Assembly (NCBI RefSeq): GCF_913774285.1
Contig: NZ_CAJYHX010000021.1
Location: 1 to 64,000, forward strand
Direction of reading: 5' to 3'
From: an uncultured Sphingomonas sp.
Lineage (GTDB): Bacteria; Pseudomonadota; Alphaproteobacteria; Sphingomonadales; Sphingomonadaceae
Length of the DNA: 64,000 nt
Part shown: positions 56,826 to 64,000 of the stretch, in pieces
Layout of the letters: each line of letters begins with the position of its first letter
How positions within the stretch are numbered: position 1 is the stretch's first letter
The notes under the pieces: generated by a model
What the model saw: the letters and a program-made list of their open reading frames with translations, nothing else
What the model was told of the DNA's origin: nothing
Database searches by the model: none
Made by a program: the position numbers and the translations under genes

Positions 56826-58084
56826 CGGCGGCGCGTCAACAGCAGCCCGATCAGGCTGAGACCGGCGGCGCCTGCCAGATACCAGCCGACCATGCCGATG
56901 CCGCCGCGCTCGACCAGGGTCTGCGCGATCAGCGGGGTAAGCCCGCCGCCGAGGATACCGCCCAGGTTGAAGGTCACCGAAACGCCGGTGTAGCGGACCT
57001 GTGCCGGGAACAGGCTAGGCAGCCAGCCGCCGAGCGGGCCATAGACGAAGCCCATCACGAACAGCCCGACCGCGAGCCAGGCGAACACCGCGAGCAGCGA
57101 CCCCGGCACCAGCAGCACCGGCATCGCCAGCCCCAGCGGCACCATCGCGACGCAGCCGAGCGCCAGCACGAGGGTCGCGCCGCGCTTGTCGGCCAGCCAG
57201 CCGGCGACACCGATACCCAGCGCCATGAACAGGATCGCGGCCAGTTCGGCGCCGAGGAACGCCGCGCGCGGATAGCCGAGCGTCTTGGTGCCGAAGCCGA
57301 TCGCGAACAGCGTCGCGACGTAGAACAGCGCGAAACAGGCGACGGTACCCAGCGTCCCCGCCAGTATCGCGCCGAGATGGTTGCGGAGCAGCTCGCCCAG
57401 CGGCACCTGTGGCGGCGGGGCATGCTCGGCCGCCTCGACGAAGGCCGGAGTCTCGGCGATGCGGAGGCGCACCCACAGACCCAGGCCGACCAGCGCGGCG
57501 CTCGCCAGGAACGGCAGGCGCCAGCCCCAGTCGCGGAAGGCGTCGTCGGTCAGGAAGGCGCCGAGCAGCAGGAACAGGCCGTTGGCGGCGATGAAGCCCA
57601 CCGGCGCGCCGAGCGGCGGGAAGCTGCCATAGCGGTACGCCCAGCCCATTGGCGCATATTCCACGGCCAGCAGGCTCGCCCCGCCCCACTCGCCGCCCAA
57701 TCCCAGCCCTTGGCCGAAGCGGAGCAGGCAGAGCAGCAGCGGCGCCACCCAGCCGATCATCGCATGGCCGGGCAGGCATCCGATCAGCACGGTCGAGAGG
57801 CCCATCAGCATCAGCGAGGCGACCAGCGTGGACTTGCGCCCGAGCCGATCGCCAAAATGGCCGAACACCAGCCCGCCCAGCGGTCGCGCGAAGAAGGCGA
57901 CGCTGAAGCTGGCATAGGCCGCGACCTGTTGCAGCCAAGGCTCCTGCGCCGGGAAGAACAGTGGGCCGAACACCAGCGCCGTCGCCGTCGCGTAGATGTA
58001 GAAATCGTAGAACTCGACCGACGTCCCCACCAGGCTCGCGAACAGGATGCGCCGGTGGGAGGCGGGCGTGGCGGCATGGGCCAT
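56822..58084 (-). CDS. Metabolite:H+ symporter, MFS family
   Basis: A 420-residue 12-helix MFS protein of the MHS subfamily (ShiA/ProP/KgtP/CitA-like). Family signatures are RRILFASLVGTSVEFYDFYI in TM1, ARPLGGLVFGHFGDRLGRK after TM2-3, and GLGLGGEWGGASLLAVEYAP in TM4. These import organic acids or betaine-type osmolytes with protons; the substrate is not determinable. I start at 58084 (MAHAATPAS), since GGAGGA lies just upstream, rather than at an ATG 16 codons earlier. Confidence 0.88.
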   Translation of the reverse strand: MAHAATPASHRRILFASLVGTSVEFYDFYIYATATALVFGPLFFPAQEPWLQQVAAYASFSVAFFARPLGGLVFGHFGDRLGRKSTLVASLMLMGLSTVLIGCLPGHAMIGWVAPLLLCLLRFGQGLGLGGEWGGASLLAVEYAPMGWAYRYGSFPPLGAPVGFIAANGLFLLLGAFLTDDAFRDWGWRLPFLASAALVGLGLWVRLRIAETPAFVEAAEHAPPPQVPLGELLRNHLGAILAGTLGTVACFALFYVATLFAIGFGTKTLGYPRAAFLGAELAAILFMALGIGVAGWLADKRGATLVLALGCVAMVPLGLAMPVLLVPGSLLAVFAWLAVGLFVMGFVYGPLGGWLPSLFPAQVRYTGVSVTFNLGGILGGGLTPLIAQTLVERGGIGMVGWYLAGAAGLSLIGLLLTRRR

Positions 58085-58209
58085 GTGCGATCCTCCGGCC
58101 GCCTCACTCGGGCCAGTCGTCGCGCGGGTCAAGCCGCGTTCAGCGCAGCGACAGTTTCGGCTCGGTATCGAACCCCTGCACGCGTTTCACCGGAAATAGG
58201 GAGTCGGAT

Positions 58210-58383
58210 ATGCGCGAATCGCCCATCAAGCGTCTGGTCTATGCGGCCGTCTTCAGCCTGCTCGCGGGCGTGCTGGTCGCCGCCTATAATCCCGTCGATC
58301 ATGTGAAGGCGGATCTCCGCGCCGATACCAGCGGCGTGCGGGCCAGCCTGCACCTCGCCGCACACGATCTGCTGCGCGGCTGA
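58210..58383 (+). CDS. Small membrane protein of unknown function
   Basis: A 57-residue protein with one hydrophobic helix near the N-terminus (KRLVYAAVFSLLAGVLVAAY) followed by a soluble tail (HVKADLRADTSGVRASLHLA). It may be anchored with the tail in the periplasm. GGGAG lies before the ATG at 58210. It is followed by a perfect terminator hairpin, which supports it being a real, single-gene unit. No family recognised. Confidence 0.65.
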   Translation: MRESPIKRLVYAAVFSLLAGVLVAAYNPVDHVKADLRADTSGVRASLHLAAHDLLRG

Positions 58384-58389
58384 TGCGAA

Positions 58390-58415
58390 AAGGGCGGGAC
58401 CCCGGTCCCGCCCTT
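58390..58415. terminator. Bidirectional terminator
   Basis: A perfect 12-bp stem (AAGGGCGGGACC / GGTCCCGCCCTT) with a two-base loop lies between the small membrane protein gene and the end of pitA. Confidence 0.85.
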
Positions 58416-58419
58416 ATGA

Positions 58420-60063
58420 TCAGTGGATGCCGAAGAGGCGGATGCCGGTGAGCATCAGCCAGTAGAGCCCGCCGGACAGCAGCATCGCCGCAGGCAGCGT
58501 CATCAGCCACGCCAGCGCCATGTTGCGGATCGTCCGCACCTGCAGCCCCGCACCGCTGCCGACCGACGCGCCCGCCACGCCCGACGACAGGATGTGGGTG
58601 GTAGACACGGGAACGCCGAGATGATCCGCCCCCATGATCGTGGCGGCGGCGACGATCTCGGCAGCCGCGCCCATGCCATAGGTCATGTGCTGCTTGCCGA
58701 TCTTCTCGCCGACGGTGACGACGATCCGCTTCCAGCCGATCATCGTGCCCAGCCCCAGCGCCAGCGCGACGACGATCTTCACCCAGAGCGGAATGAAGCG
58801 CGTGCCGCTTTCCAGGCTGTCCTGATAGGCCTTCAGCGCCTTCAACTCTTCCGGCATGAAGCCCTCCGGCTTCTTGGTCGCGAGCTTGCTGGTATCCAGC
58901 ACGAGATACATGTCGTTGCGGATGTTCGAGCTCGCGCGCGCCGGCACCTTGCTGAGCGAGCCATAGCTCGCCACCTGCTCGGTCAGCGACTGGGACAGCG
59001 CCTCCAGCGCGGCGTACACCTTCGCCCCCTCGGCCTTGCGGTGCTGCAGCGCATCGGTGAGGGTCGTGCGCGCCTGGGCCGGCGTCAGCCTCGCGCTGCC
59101 GCTGCGGGCGTCGAAGACGCTGGTGGCCGCGTGCGAGGTCTGGACGAAGGCCGCGGTGGCGCTCGTCGGCAGCGTGCGGTTGAGGGCATAGGCGGTGGGG
59201 GCGCAGCCGATCAGGATCAGCATGATCAGCCCCATGCCCTTCTGGCCGTCATTGGAGCCATGGAAGAACGAGACTGCCGTGCAGGTGCCAATCAGCAGCG
59301 CACGGATGCCGTGCGGCGGCGGCGCATTGCCTTCCGGCGCCCGGAACAGCGTCTTCCGCCTGGACAGCGCGACGCGCATCACCACGATCAGCAGCAGCGC
59401 GCAGGCGAAGCCCATCAGCGGGCTCCAGAACAGCGCCGAGAACACCTTGGTCGCCTGGCCCCAGTCGACCCCGGCGGTGCCGCCGCGCGATCCGCTGAGG
59501 ATCAGCTGGTTGGCGAAGCCCACGCCCAGCACCGAACCGATCAGCGCATGGCTGGAGGAATTGGGCAGGCCGACATACCAGGTCGCCAGGTTCCAGAGCA
59601 CGGCGGCGAGCAGCAGCGCGAAGATCATCGCGAAACCGCCCACCGAGCCGACATTGAGGATCAGGTCCACCGGCAACAGGGTGACGATGGCATAGGCGAC
59701 CGCGCCGCTCGACGTCATCACGCCGAGGAAATTGAAGAAGCCCGACCAGATCACCGCCAGCTGGGCGGGCATCGAGTTGGTATAGATCACCGTCGCCACC
59801 GCATTGGCGGTGTCGTGGAAGCCGTTGACGAATTCGAACCCCAGCGCGATCAGCAGCGCGAGGCCCAGGAAGGCGAACACGCCCAGCGCCAGCTGCTCGC
59901 CCGCCTCGCGGGTGTCGACGACGATGCTCCATCCGGCAAAGGCCAAGCCGCCCACCAGAATGGCGACGAACAGCAGCTTGGCTATGGGGTGGGTTTTATC
60001 GGTGAATCGGGGACTTCGCGGCAATTCTGCCGACGGAGCCTGGTCCATTGCTAGCGTCGCCAT
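58420..60063 (-). CDS. pitA: Low-affinity inorganic phosphate transporter
   Basis: A 547-residue PiT-family symporter that imports phosphate, usually as metal-phosphate with H+. The duplicated PD001131-type signatures are seen: GFEFVNGFHDTANAVATVIY in the first half and FFHGSNDGQKGMGL in the second, each with GxNDx/GFHDTANAVA. A soluble loop of about 120 residues (roughly 315-430) separates the halves, longer than in E. coli PitA. A candidate PHO box lies 28-43 bases upstream. Three ATGs are close together at the 5' end; the first is used. Confidence 0.94.
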   Translation of the reverse strand: MATLAMDQAPSAELPRSPRFTDKTHPIAKLLFVAILVGGLAFAGWSIVVDTREAGEQLALGVFAFLGLALLIALGFEFVNGFHDTANAVATVIYTNSMPAQLAVIWSGFFNFLGVMTSSGAVAYAIVTLLPVDLILNVGSVGGFAMIFALLLAAVLWNLATWYVGLPNSSSHALIGSVLGVGFANQLILSGSRGGTAGVDWGQATKVFSALFWSPLMGFACALLLIVVMRVALSRRKTLFRAPEGNAPPPHGIRALLIGTCTAVSFFHGSNDGQKGMGLIMLILIGCAPTAYALNRTLPTSATAAFVQTSHAATSVFDARSGSARLTPAQARTTLTDALQHRKAEGAKVYAALEALSQSLTEQVASYGSLSKVPARASSNIRNDMYLVLDTSKLATKKPEGFMPEELKALKAYQDSLESGTRFIPLWVKIVVALALGLGTMIGWKRIVVTVGEKIGKQHMTYGMGAAAEIVAAATIMGADHLGVPVSTTHILSSGVAGASVGSGAGLQVRTIRNMALAWLMTLPAAMLLSGGLYWLMLTGIRLFGIH

Positions 60064-60090
60064 GATGTTAGCGCCTTTGCGGATGGCTTG

Positions 60091-60106
60091 TGACGGGGTG
60101 ATGACA
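60091..60106 (-). promoter_or_regulatory. Candidate PHO box upstream of pitA
   Basis: On the minus strand TGTCA-N6-CGTCA within CTTTGTCATCACCCCGTCAC gives two PhoB-type half-sites 11 bases apart, two mismatches from CTGTCAT-N4-CTGTCAC. It ends 28 bases before the pitA start. Confidence 0.55.
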
Positions 60107-60126
60107 AAGCCGGGAGGACACGGGGC

Positions 60127-60318
60127 TCAGCGCAGGCATTCGGTGTGCCGGATACGCACCACCTTGCCGCTTTGATCCCGCTCCTCCTGGCGGCCGGGCA
60201 CGCAGCCGGGCGCGCGCGTCTGCGGCGCCCGCCATGCAACCACTGCCGCGACGATGGCGAGCGTCAGCACCGCTGCCAGCCGGACCTTTGTCCGGCGAGA
60301 GGAAAACCAGTTTGCCAT
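60127..60318 (-). CDS. Small single-pass protein, probable
   Basis: A 63-residue product with a basic start, one hydrophobic helix (VRLAAVLTLAIVAAVVAW) and a short charged tail with two cysteines (GCVPGRQEE and TECLR), suggesting periplasmic exposure and a possible disulfide. Its third-position GC bias is like that of the neighbours, but the ribosome-binding site is weak. It precedes pitA by 63 bases on the same strand. If not real, 60064-60426 holds only the PHO box and no other recognisable gene. Confidence 0.5.
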   Translation of the reverse strand: MANWFSSRRTKVRLAAVLTLAIVAAVVAWRAPQTRAPGCVPGRQEERDQSGKVVRIRHTECLR

Positions 60319-60426
60319 GGGTTAATCTGGCGCCGCCCATAGGCGCCGCATTGCGCCAGGGCAATCCGCCGTGCGACGCCCTGCTACGGAATTCGGGTTA
60401 GCGGCAGTGAGACTGCCGCGCGCTGT

Positions 60427-61125
60427 TCAGAAGTCGAGCTGGGCGAACACCCGCGGCCCCGAAGGCGCACCGCCGCCGGCTACCCGCACCATCCAGGCCA
60501 AGCCGAGTTCCAGACCCGATCGCGGGCTGCGATAGGTCACGCTCGGCCCCGCATAATGCTGGCCGGCGGGTGCTGCATCGTCGTCTCCGGCAAGCCGGGC
60601 GGCGCGCCCCGACAGTTCGATACCGTACCAGAACGGGGCAGGCCCGTGCTGGATCGAAGCGACATAGGCGATATTGGCGCCCGCCTCGCCATCGTCGCGG
60701 CGGTGGCGGAGCATGAGATTGGCCTGGAGCCACCAGCGCGCAGTGCGGGACTCGGCGATGCCGCGCAGCTCGGCACCGGCATAGCGCCCAACGCGGTCCA
60801 CCGAGACCTGGCCCATCAGACCAAGCCCGACTGGCCGGTCTTCCGGTTCGACCAGGCGCACCAGCGCAACCGCGGAAAGGCCATCCAGCGCGAGATGCCC
60901 GTCCACCGCCTCCACCTCGGCGCCCACGCCCAGCGCCCAATGCCGGCCGACGCCGCGGCCGATCTCGAGCTCGTGGCTGTCGGCGCCGCCATAGGCGCCC
61001 GAATATTGCAGCTGCCACTCACCCGCTTCGGGTTCGAGCTGCTCGATCTGCTCCGGGCCGCTCTGGGCACGCGCCGCGAGCGGCACCGCCAGCGCGGCGA
61101 TCGCCCATGCCCAGCGTCGCCTCAT
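60427..61125 (-). CDS. Probable outer membrane beta-barrel protein
   Basis: A 232-residue exported protein with a signal peptide (RRRWAWAIAALAVPLAARAQ). The mature part is made of alternating hydrophobic strands with Gly/Tyr/Trp-rich turns (WQLQYSGAYGGADSHELEIG, HWALGVGAEVEAVDG) and ends in phenylalanine (VFAQLDF), the usual signal for BAM-dependent insertion. No porin family can be named. It overlaps the GGDEF-EAL gene by 4 bases and is the second gene of that unit, so c-di-GMP signalling and this envelope protein may be linked. Confidence 0.75.
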   Translation of the reverse strand: MRRRWAWAIAALAVPLAARAQSGPEQIEQLEPEAGEWQLQYSGAYGGADSHELEIGRGVGRHWALGVGAEVEAVDGHLALDGLSAVALVRLVEPEDRPVGLGLMGQVSVDRVGRYAGAELRGIAESRTARWWLQANLMLRHRRDDGEAGANIAYVASIQHGPAPFWYGIELSGRAARLAGDDDAAPAGQHYAGPSVTYRSPRSGLELGLAWMVRVAGGGAPSGPRVFAQLDF

Positions 61126-62702
61126 GCGCGATCGACCTCGCTCGGTCCGTCGCCGCGATCCTCGGCGGCGTGCGGCGCGGGATCGGCGACGGCCCTGGGG
61201 CGCCCGTAGAAAAAGCCCTGCGCCTGTTCGCAGCCCATTTCGCGCAGCGCCTCGGCCGCGGCCGGGGTTTCGACGCCCTCGGCGGTCACCGGCATGCCGA
61301 GCGCGCGTCCAAGCCCCGCCACCGCGCGCACGATCTTGCGGCTCTCCGCCGAGTCCATCGTGCGGACGAAGGAGCTGTCGATCTTGAGGTGGTTGAAGCG
61401 CAGCTGGCGCAGGTGCGACAGGCTCGAATAGCCCTTGCCGAAATCGTCGAGCGCGATGCGGATGCCGGTGCGCTGGAGCGAGCGGAACAGCTCGCTTACC
61501 GCGTCAATGTCCTCGATGATCGCATTCTCGGTCACCTCGACGATCAGCCGTCCCGGCGCGAAACCGGTTTCGCTGAGCACCGCGAGCAGTCGTGCCGACA
61601 GCCAGGGATCCTTGAGCTGGATCGGCGAGATGTTGATCGACAGGGTCGCATCGGGCGGCCAGTCGCGAGCGGCGATGCACGCCTGGTGGAGGATGCGCAC
61701 CGAAAGCATGTCGATCAGGCCGATATCCTCGGCAATCGGGATGAAGTCGTCCGGCGCGATCATGCCGCGCGTAGGGTGCTGCCAGCGGGCCAGCGCCTCG
61801 TAGCCGACCACCCGACCGTCGGCGAGTGCCATGACCGGCTGGTAATAGGGCAATACCTCGCCCCGCTCGATCGCGCCGCGAAGGTCGGCCTCCAGCGCGG
61901 CGCGCGCGCGCAGCCGCGCATCCATTTCGGTCTGGAAGAAGCGGCAGGTGCCCCGCCCCGCCCGCTTGGCCTCGTACATCGCGACATCGGCGGCACGAAG
62001 CAATTCGTCGGCCTGGAGCGCATCGTTCGGGCTGCGCGCGATGCCGATCGTGGCGCCGATCTCGATCCGGCGATCGCGGACCTGATAGGGCGCGCTGAGC
62101 CCGCGGATGATCCGCGTGGCCAGCCTTTTGGCGGTATCGCTGCCGTCGCCATGCACCAGCGCCAGCACGAATTCGTCGCCGCCCACCCGCGCGAGCAAGC
62201 CGCCGCGCGCCAGCTTCGCCAGCCGCTCCGCGACCTGCACCAGCACGGCGTCGCCGGTGTCATGGCCATGCACGTCGTTTACCGGCTTGAAGTGATCGAG
62301 ATCGATGCAGAACAGGCTGCACTGCGTGCCGTCATCGGCCGCGCGCTCGATCAGCAGGGGCAGTTCGTCCTGCAGCACGCGGCGATTGGCAAGGCCGGTC
62401 AGCGGATCGTGCCGGGCCAGCTGGTTGGCGCGCGCCTCGGCGGCTTCGCGTTGGTCGATCTCGCGGGCAAGGTCTGCGGCGCGGCGCACCGCGAGCACGA
62501 TGAAGCCGATGCCCGATAGCGCGAAGGTGAAGAAATATTCGTCGAGCTGCCACGCCTCATGCGCGGCCATGAACGCGAGCAGCTGCTCGAACATGTCGGT
62601 CCGGTCAAACACCATCGCGATCGCGGCCGCGACGCCGAGCAGCACCGCCGCCTCGATCGGGCGGATGACATGGCGGTGAGTCTGTTTCGGGGGCCGGCGC
62701 AT
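61122..62702 (-). CDS. Membrane-bound GGDEF-EAL protein
   Basis: A 526-residue c-di-GMP enzyme. After two N-terminal membrane helices (about residues 13-30 and 49-66) and a short coiled linker (LAREIDQREAAEARA) come a GGDEF domain with an intact RVGGDEFVLAL and an EAL domain with YEALARWQHP, SINISPIQL, VEVTENAIIED, ALDDFGKGYSS and LKIDSSFVR. All catalytic motifs of both are present; no RxxD inhibitory site is seen before GGDEF. Either synthesis or degradation could dominate. It is followed by a coupled outer-membrane protein gene, and it is divergent from the uvrD gene. Confidence 0.93.
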   Translation of the reverse strand: MRRPPKQTHRHVIRPIEAAVLLGVAAAIAMVFDRTDMFEQLLAFMAAHEAWQLDEYFFTFALSGIGFIVLAVRRAADLAREIDQREAAEARANQLARHDPLTGLANRRVLQDELPLLIERAADDGTQCSLFCIDLDHFKPVNDVHGHDTGDAVLVQVAERLAKLARGGLLARVGGDEFVLALVHGDGSDTAKRLATRIIRGLSAPYQVRDRRIEIGATIGIARSPNDALQADELLRAADVAMYEAKRAGRGTCRFFQTEMDARLRARAALEADLRGAIERGEVLPYYQPVMALADGRVVGYEALARWQHPTRGMIAPDDFIPIAEDIGLIDMLSVRILHQACIAARDWPPDATLSINISPIQLKDPWLSARLLAVLSETGFAPGRLIVEVTENAIIEDIDAVSELFRSLQRTGIRIALDDFGKGYSSLSHLRQLRFNHLKIDSSFVRTMDSAESRKIVRAVAGLGRALGMPVTAEGVETPAAAEALREMGCEQAQGFFYGRPRAVADPAPHAAEDRGDGPSEVDRA

Positions 62703-62760
62703 GCTGTCTCCGTGGCCGGGGGGCCTTATTCATTGTAGAGAGGTTATGAAAATCGCTGCT

Positions 62761-62776
62761 TCCGTAGCGTTACGGA
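62761..62776. promoter_or_regulatory. Palindrome between GGDEF-EAL and uvrD genes
   Basis: TCCGTA-GCGT-TACGGA, six-base perfect arms, lies in the 131-base divergent gap. It could bind a regulator of either gene; nothing more can be said. Confidence 0.35.
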
Positions 62777-62797
62777 GGCTACGGGCCTTGCGGGTGC

Positions 62798-62826
62798 TTG
62801 CCCCCGGCGGCGGCGTTCCCTAGTTG
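62798..62826 (+). promoter_or_regulatory. Possible uvrD promoter
   Basis: TTGCCC (62798-62803), a 17-base spacer and TAGTTG (62821-62826). The predicted start is at or next to the ATG at 62834, which has no Shine-Dalgarno, so the transcript may be leaderless. The -10 overlaps the SOS box. Confidence 0.45.
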
Positions 62827-62829
62827 TTC
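62815..62829 (+). promoter_or_regulatory. SOS (LexA) box of the uvrD gene
   Basis: GTTCCCTAGTTGTTC, an exact GTTC-N7-GTTC match ending 4 bases before the start codon; same motif as upstream of recA. Confidence 0.8.
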
Positions 62830-62833
62830 ACGG

Positions 62834-64000
62834 ATGTCGCTTGCCCCTACTCCCCAGGACACCCCTTATCTGCAGGGCCTGAACGAACCCCAGCGCGAGG
62901 CCGTGCTGACCACCGAGGGCCCGGTGCTGGTGCTGGCCGGCGCGGGCACGGGCAAGACCGCGGCGCTCACCGCGCGGCTGGCGCACCTGCTGTGGACGCG
63001 AAAGGCCTATCCGTCGGAGATCTTGGCGGTGACCTTCACCAACAAGGCCGCGCGCGAAATGCGCGAGCGGGTCGGCCGGCTGGTCGGCGAGGCGGTGGAG
63101 GGCATGCCCTGGCTCGGCACCTTCCACGCGATCGGCGCGAAGATGCTGCGCCGCCATGCCGAGCTTGTGGGCCTGCAGAGCAACTTCACCATCCTCGACA
63201 CCGACGACCAGCTCCGCCTGCTCAAGCAGCTGATCATTGCCAACGATCTCGATGAGAAGCGCTGGCCGGCGCGCCAGTTGGCCGGGCTTATCGACGGGTG
63301 GAAGAACCGCGGCATGATCCCCGCCGACCTCGATGCCGGCGAGTCCGAGAGCTACGCCAATGGCCGTGGCCAGTCGCTCTATGCGCAGTATCAGGAGCGG
63401 CTGCGGCTGCTCAACGCCTGCGACTTCGGCGATCTTCTCCTGCACATGCTCACCATTCTTAAGACGAATCGTGAGGTTCTGGAGCAGTATCAGAAGCGCT
63501 TCCGCTACATCATGGTGGACGAGTATCAGGATACCAACTCGGTCCAGTATCTCTGGCTGCGGCTGCTCGCGCAGGAGCGCAAGAACATCTGCTGCGTCGG
63601 CGACGACGACCAGTCGATCTACAGCTGGCGCGGCGCGCAGGTGGAAAATATCCTGAAGTTCGAGAAGGACTTCCCTGGCGCCGTTGTGATCAAGTTGGAG
63701 CAGAATTACCGCTCCACCCCGCACATCCTCGGCGCCGCCTCGGGCGTGATCGCCAACAATGGCGGGCGGCTCGGCAAGACGCTGTGGACCGAGGTCGACG
63801 TCGGCGAGAAGGTGAAGGTGCTTGGCGTCTGGGATGGTCCTGAGGAAGCGCGCCGGGTCGGCGAGGAGATCGAGGGGCTGCAGCGCGGTGGGCTCAGCCT
63901 CGACGCCACCGCTATCCTCGTTCGCGCGCAGCACCAGACACGCGAGTTCGAAGACCGGTTCATCGCGATCGGCCTGCCTTATCGCATCATCGGCGGCTTC
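62834..64000 (+). CDS. uvrD: UvrD/PcrA/Rep-type DNA helicase, partial
   Basis: The first 389 residues of a superfamily 1A helicase, cut off by the window end. Walker A is AGAGTGKT at 35-42, motif Ia TFTNKAAREMRERV follows at 66-79, motif II is VDEYQDTNSVQ near residue 228, and motif III GDDDQSIYSWRGA and motif IV QNYRSTPHIL are present. It should unwind DNA 3'-5' in excision and mismatch repair. A LexA box lies directly upstream, in agreement with SOS induction of uvrD elsewhere. UvrD, PcrA and Rep cannot be separated without the C-terminus. Confidence 0.93.
   Translation, partial: MSLAPTPQDTPYLQGLNEPQREAVLTTEGPVLVLAGAGTGKTAALTARLAHLLWTRKAYPSEILAVTFTNKAAREMRERVGRLVGEAVEGMPWLGTFHAIGAKMLRRHAELVGLQSNFTILDTDDQLRLLKQLIIANDLDEKRWPARQLAGLIDGWKNRGMIPADLDAGESESYANGRGQSLYAQYQERLRLLNACDFGDLLLHMLTILKTNREVLEQYQKRFRYIMVDEYQDTNSVQYLWLRLLAQERKNICCVGDDDQSIYSWRGAQVENILKFEKDFPGAVVIKLEQNYRSTPHILGAASGVIANNGGRLGKTLWTEVDVGEKVKVLGVWDGPEEARRVGEEIEGLQRGGLSLDATAILVRAQHQTREFEDRFIAIGLPYRIIGGF

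Overview
The window is a GC-rich, gene-dense chromosomal segment of an alphaproteobacterium, most likely a sphingomonad (Sphingomonas sensu lato). This rests on the recA / alaS / icd neighbourhood, a PopZ-type polar organiser, a homodimeric NADP isocitrate dehydrogenase, GTTC-N7-GTTC SOS boxes typical of Alphaproteobacteria, an EcfG-type general-stress promoter, and hairpin repeats of the kind scattered through sphingomonad chromosomes. No phage, insertion sequence, CRISPR array or rRNA operon was seen; this is core chromosome with about 62 protein genes and one tRNA. The first 196 bases hold no gene I can recognise.

Layout. 0.2-8 kb: icd, a Kef-type antiporter, a secreted protein, alaS, a Tat-exported M24 peptidase. 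8-14 kb: a dicarboxylate/amino-acid symporter, a glutathione transferase, large-subunit catalase katE, a DUF1801-like protein, and recA behind an SOS box. 14-19.7 kb: a MOSC protein, an S9 peptidase, popZ, a TolC-family channel and a Pcm-type methyltransferase. 19.8-23.2 kb: tRNA-Cys, a glycine-zipper protein, a stress-promoter-driven zinc-ribbon gene pair, cysS and a TM2 protein. 23.2-28 kb: the bioF-bioD-bioA operon, divergent from a class II DAHP synthase that carries an in-frame helix-turn-helix extension; two matching palindromes lie between them. 28-32.2 kb: PilZ, DUF488, a self-operator GbsR-type regulator with a membrane SRPBCC protein, and trmFO. 32.4-37.9 kb: a four-gene minus-strand operon (DUF2066-like, hdaA, ppk1, ppx). 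38-43 kb: purM, purN, a small protein, an EEP-family hydrolase overlapping a patatin. 43-50 kb: lapA-like, pyrF, GNAT, trpF-trpB-trpA-accD-folC. 50-58 kb: ampG, a Rieske oxygenase, a 41-residue membrane protein, a lone receiver, an RluB-type pseudouridine synthase with a 96-bp tandem repeat tail, rsmD, GNAT and a metabolite:H+ symporter. 58-64 kb: a phosphate transporter with a candidate PHO box, an outer-membrane protein coupled to a GGDEF-EAL protein, and the start of a uvrD/pcrA helicase behind a second SOS box.

The most interesting signals are non-coding. (1) Three copies of one hairpin repeat sit immediately before purN, trpA and folC; the last hairpin arm is itself the ribosome-binding site of the next gene, so the repeat both supplies and can mask the Shine-Dalgarno. 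(2) Two 17-bp TTACCC-N5-GGGTAA palindromes lie in the gap between bioFDA and the helix-turn-helix/DAHP synthase gene, a candidate undescribed regulatory link. (3) Complete SOS, EcfG, GbsR-type and PHO-type sites can be read next to recA, uvrD, the zinc-ribbon pair, the GbsR gene and pitA.
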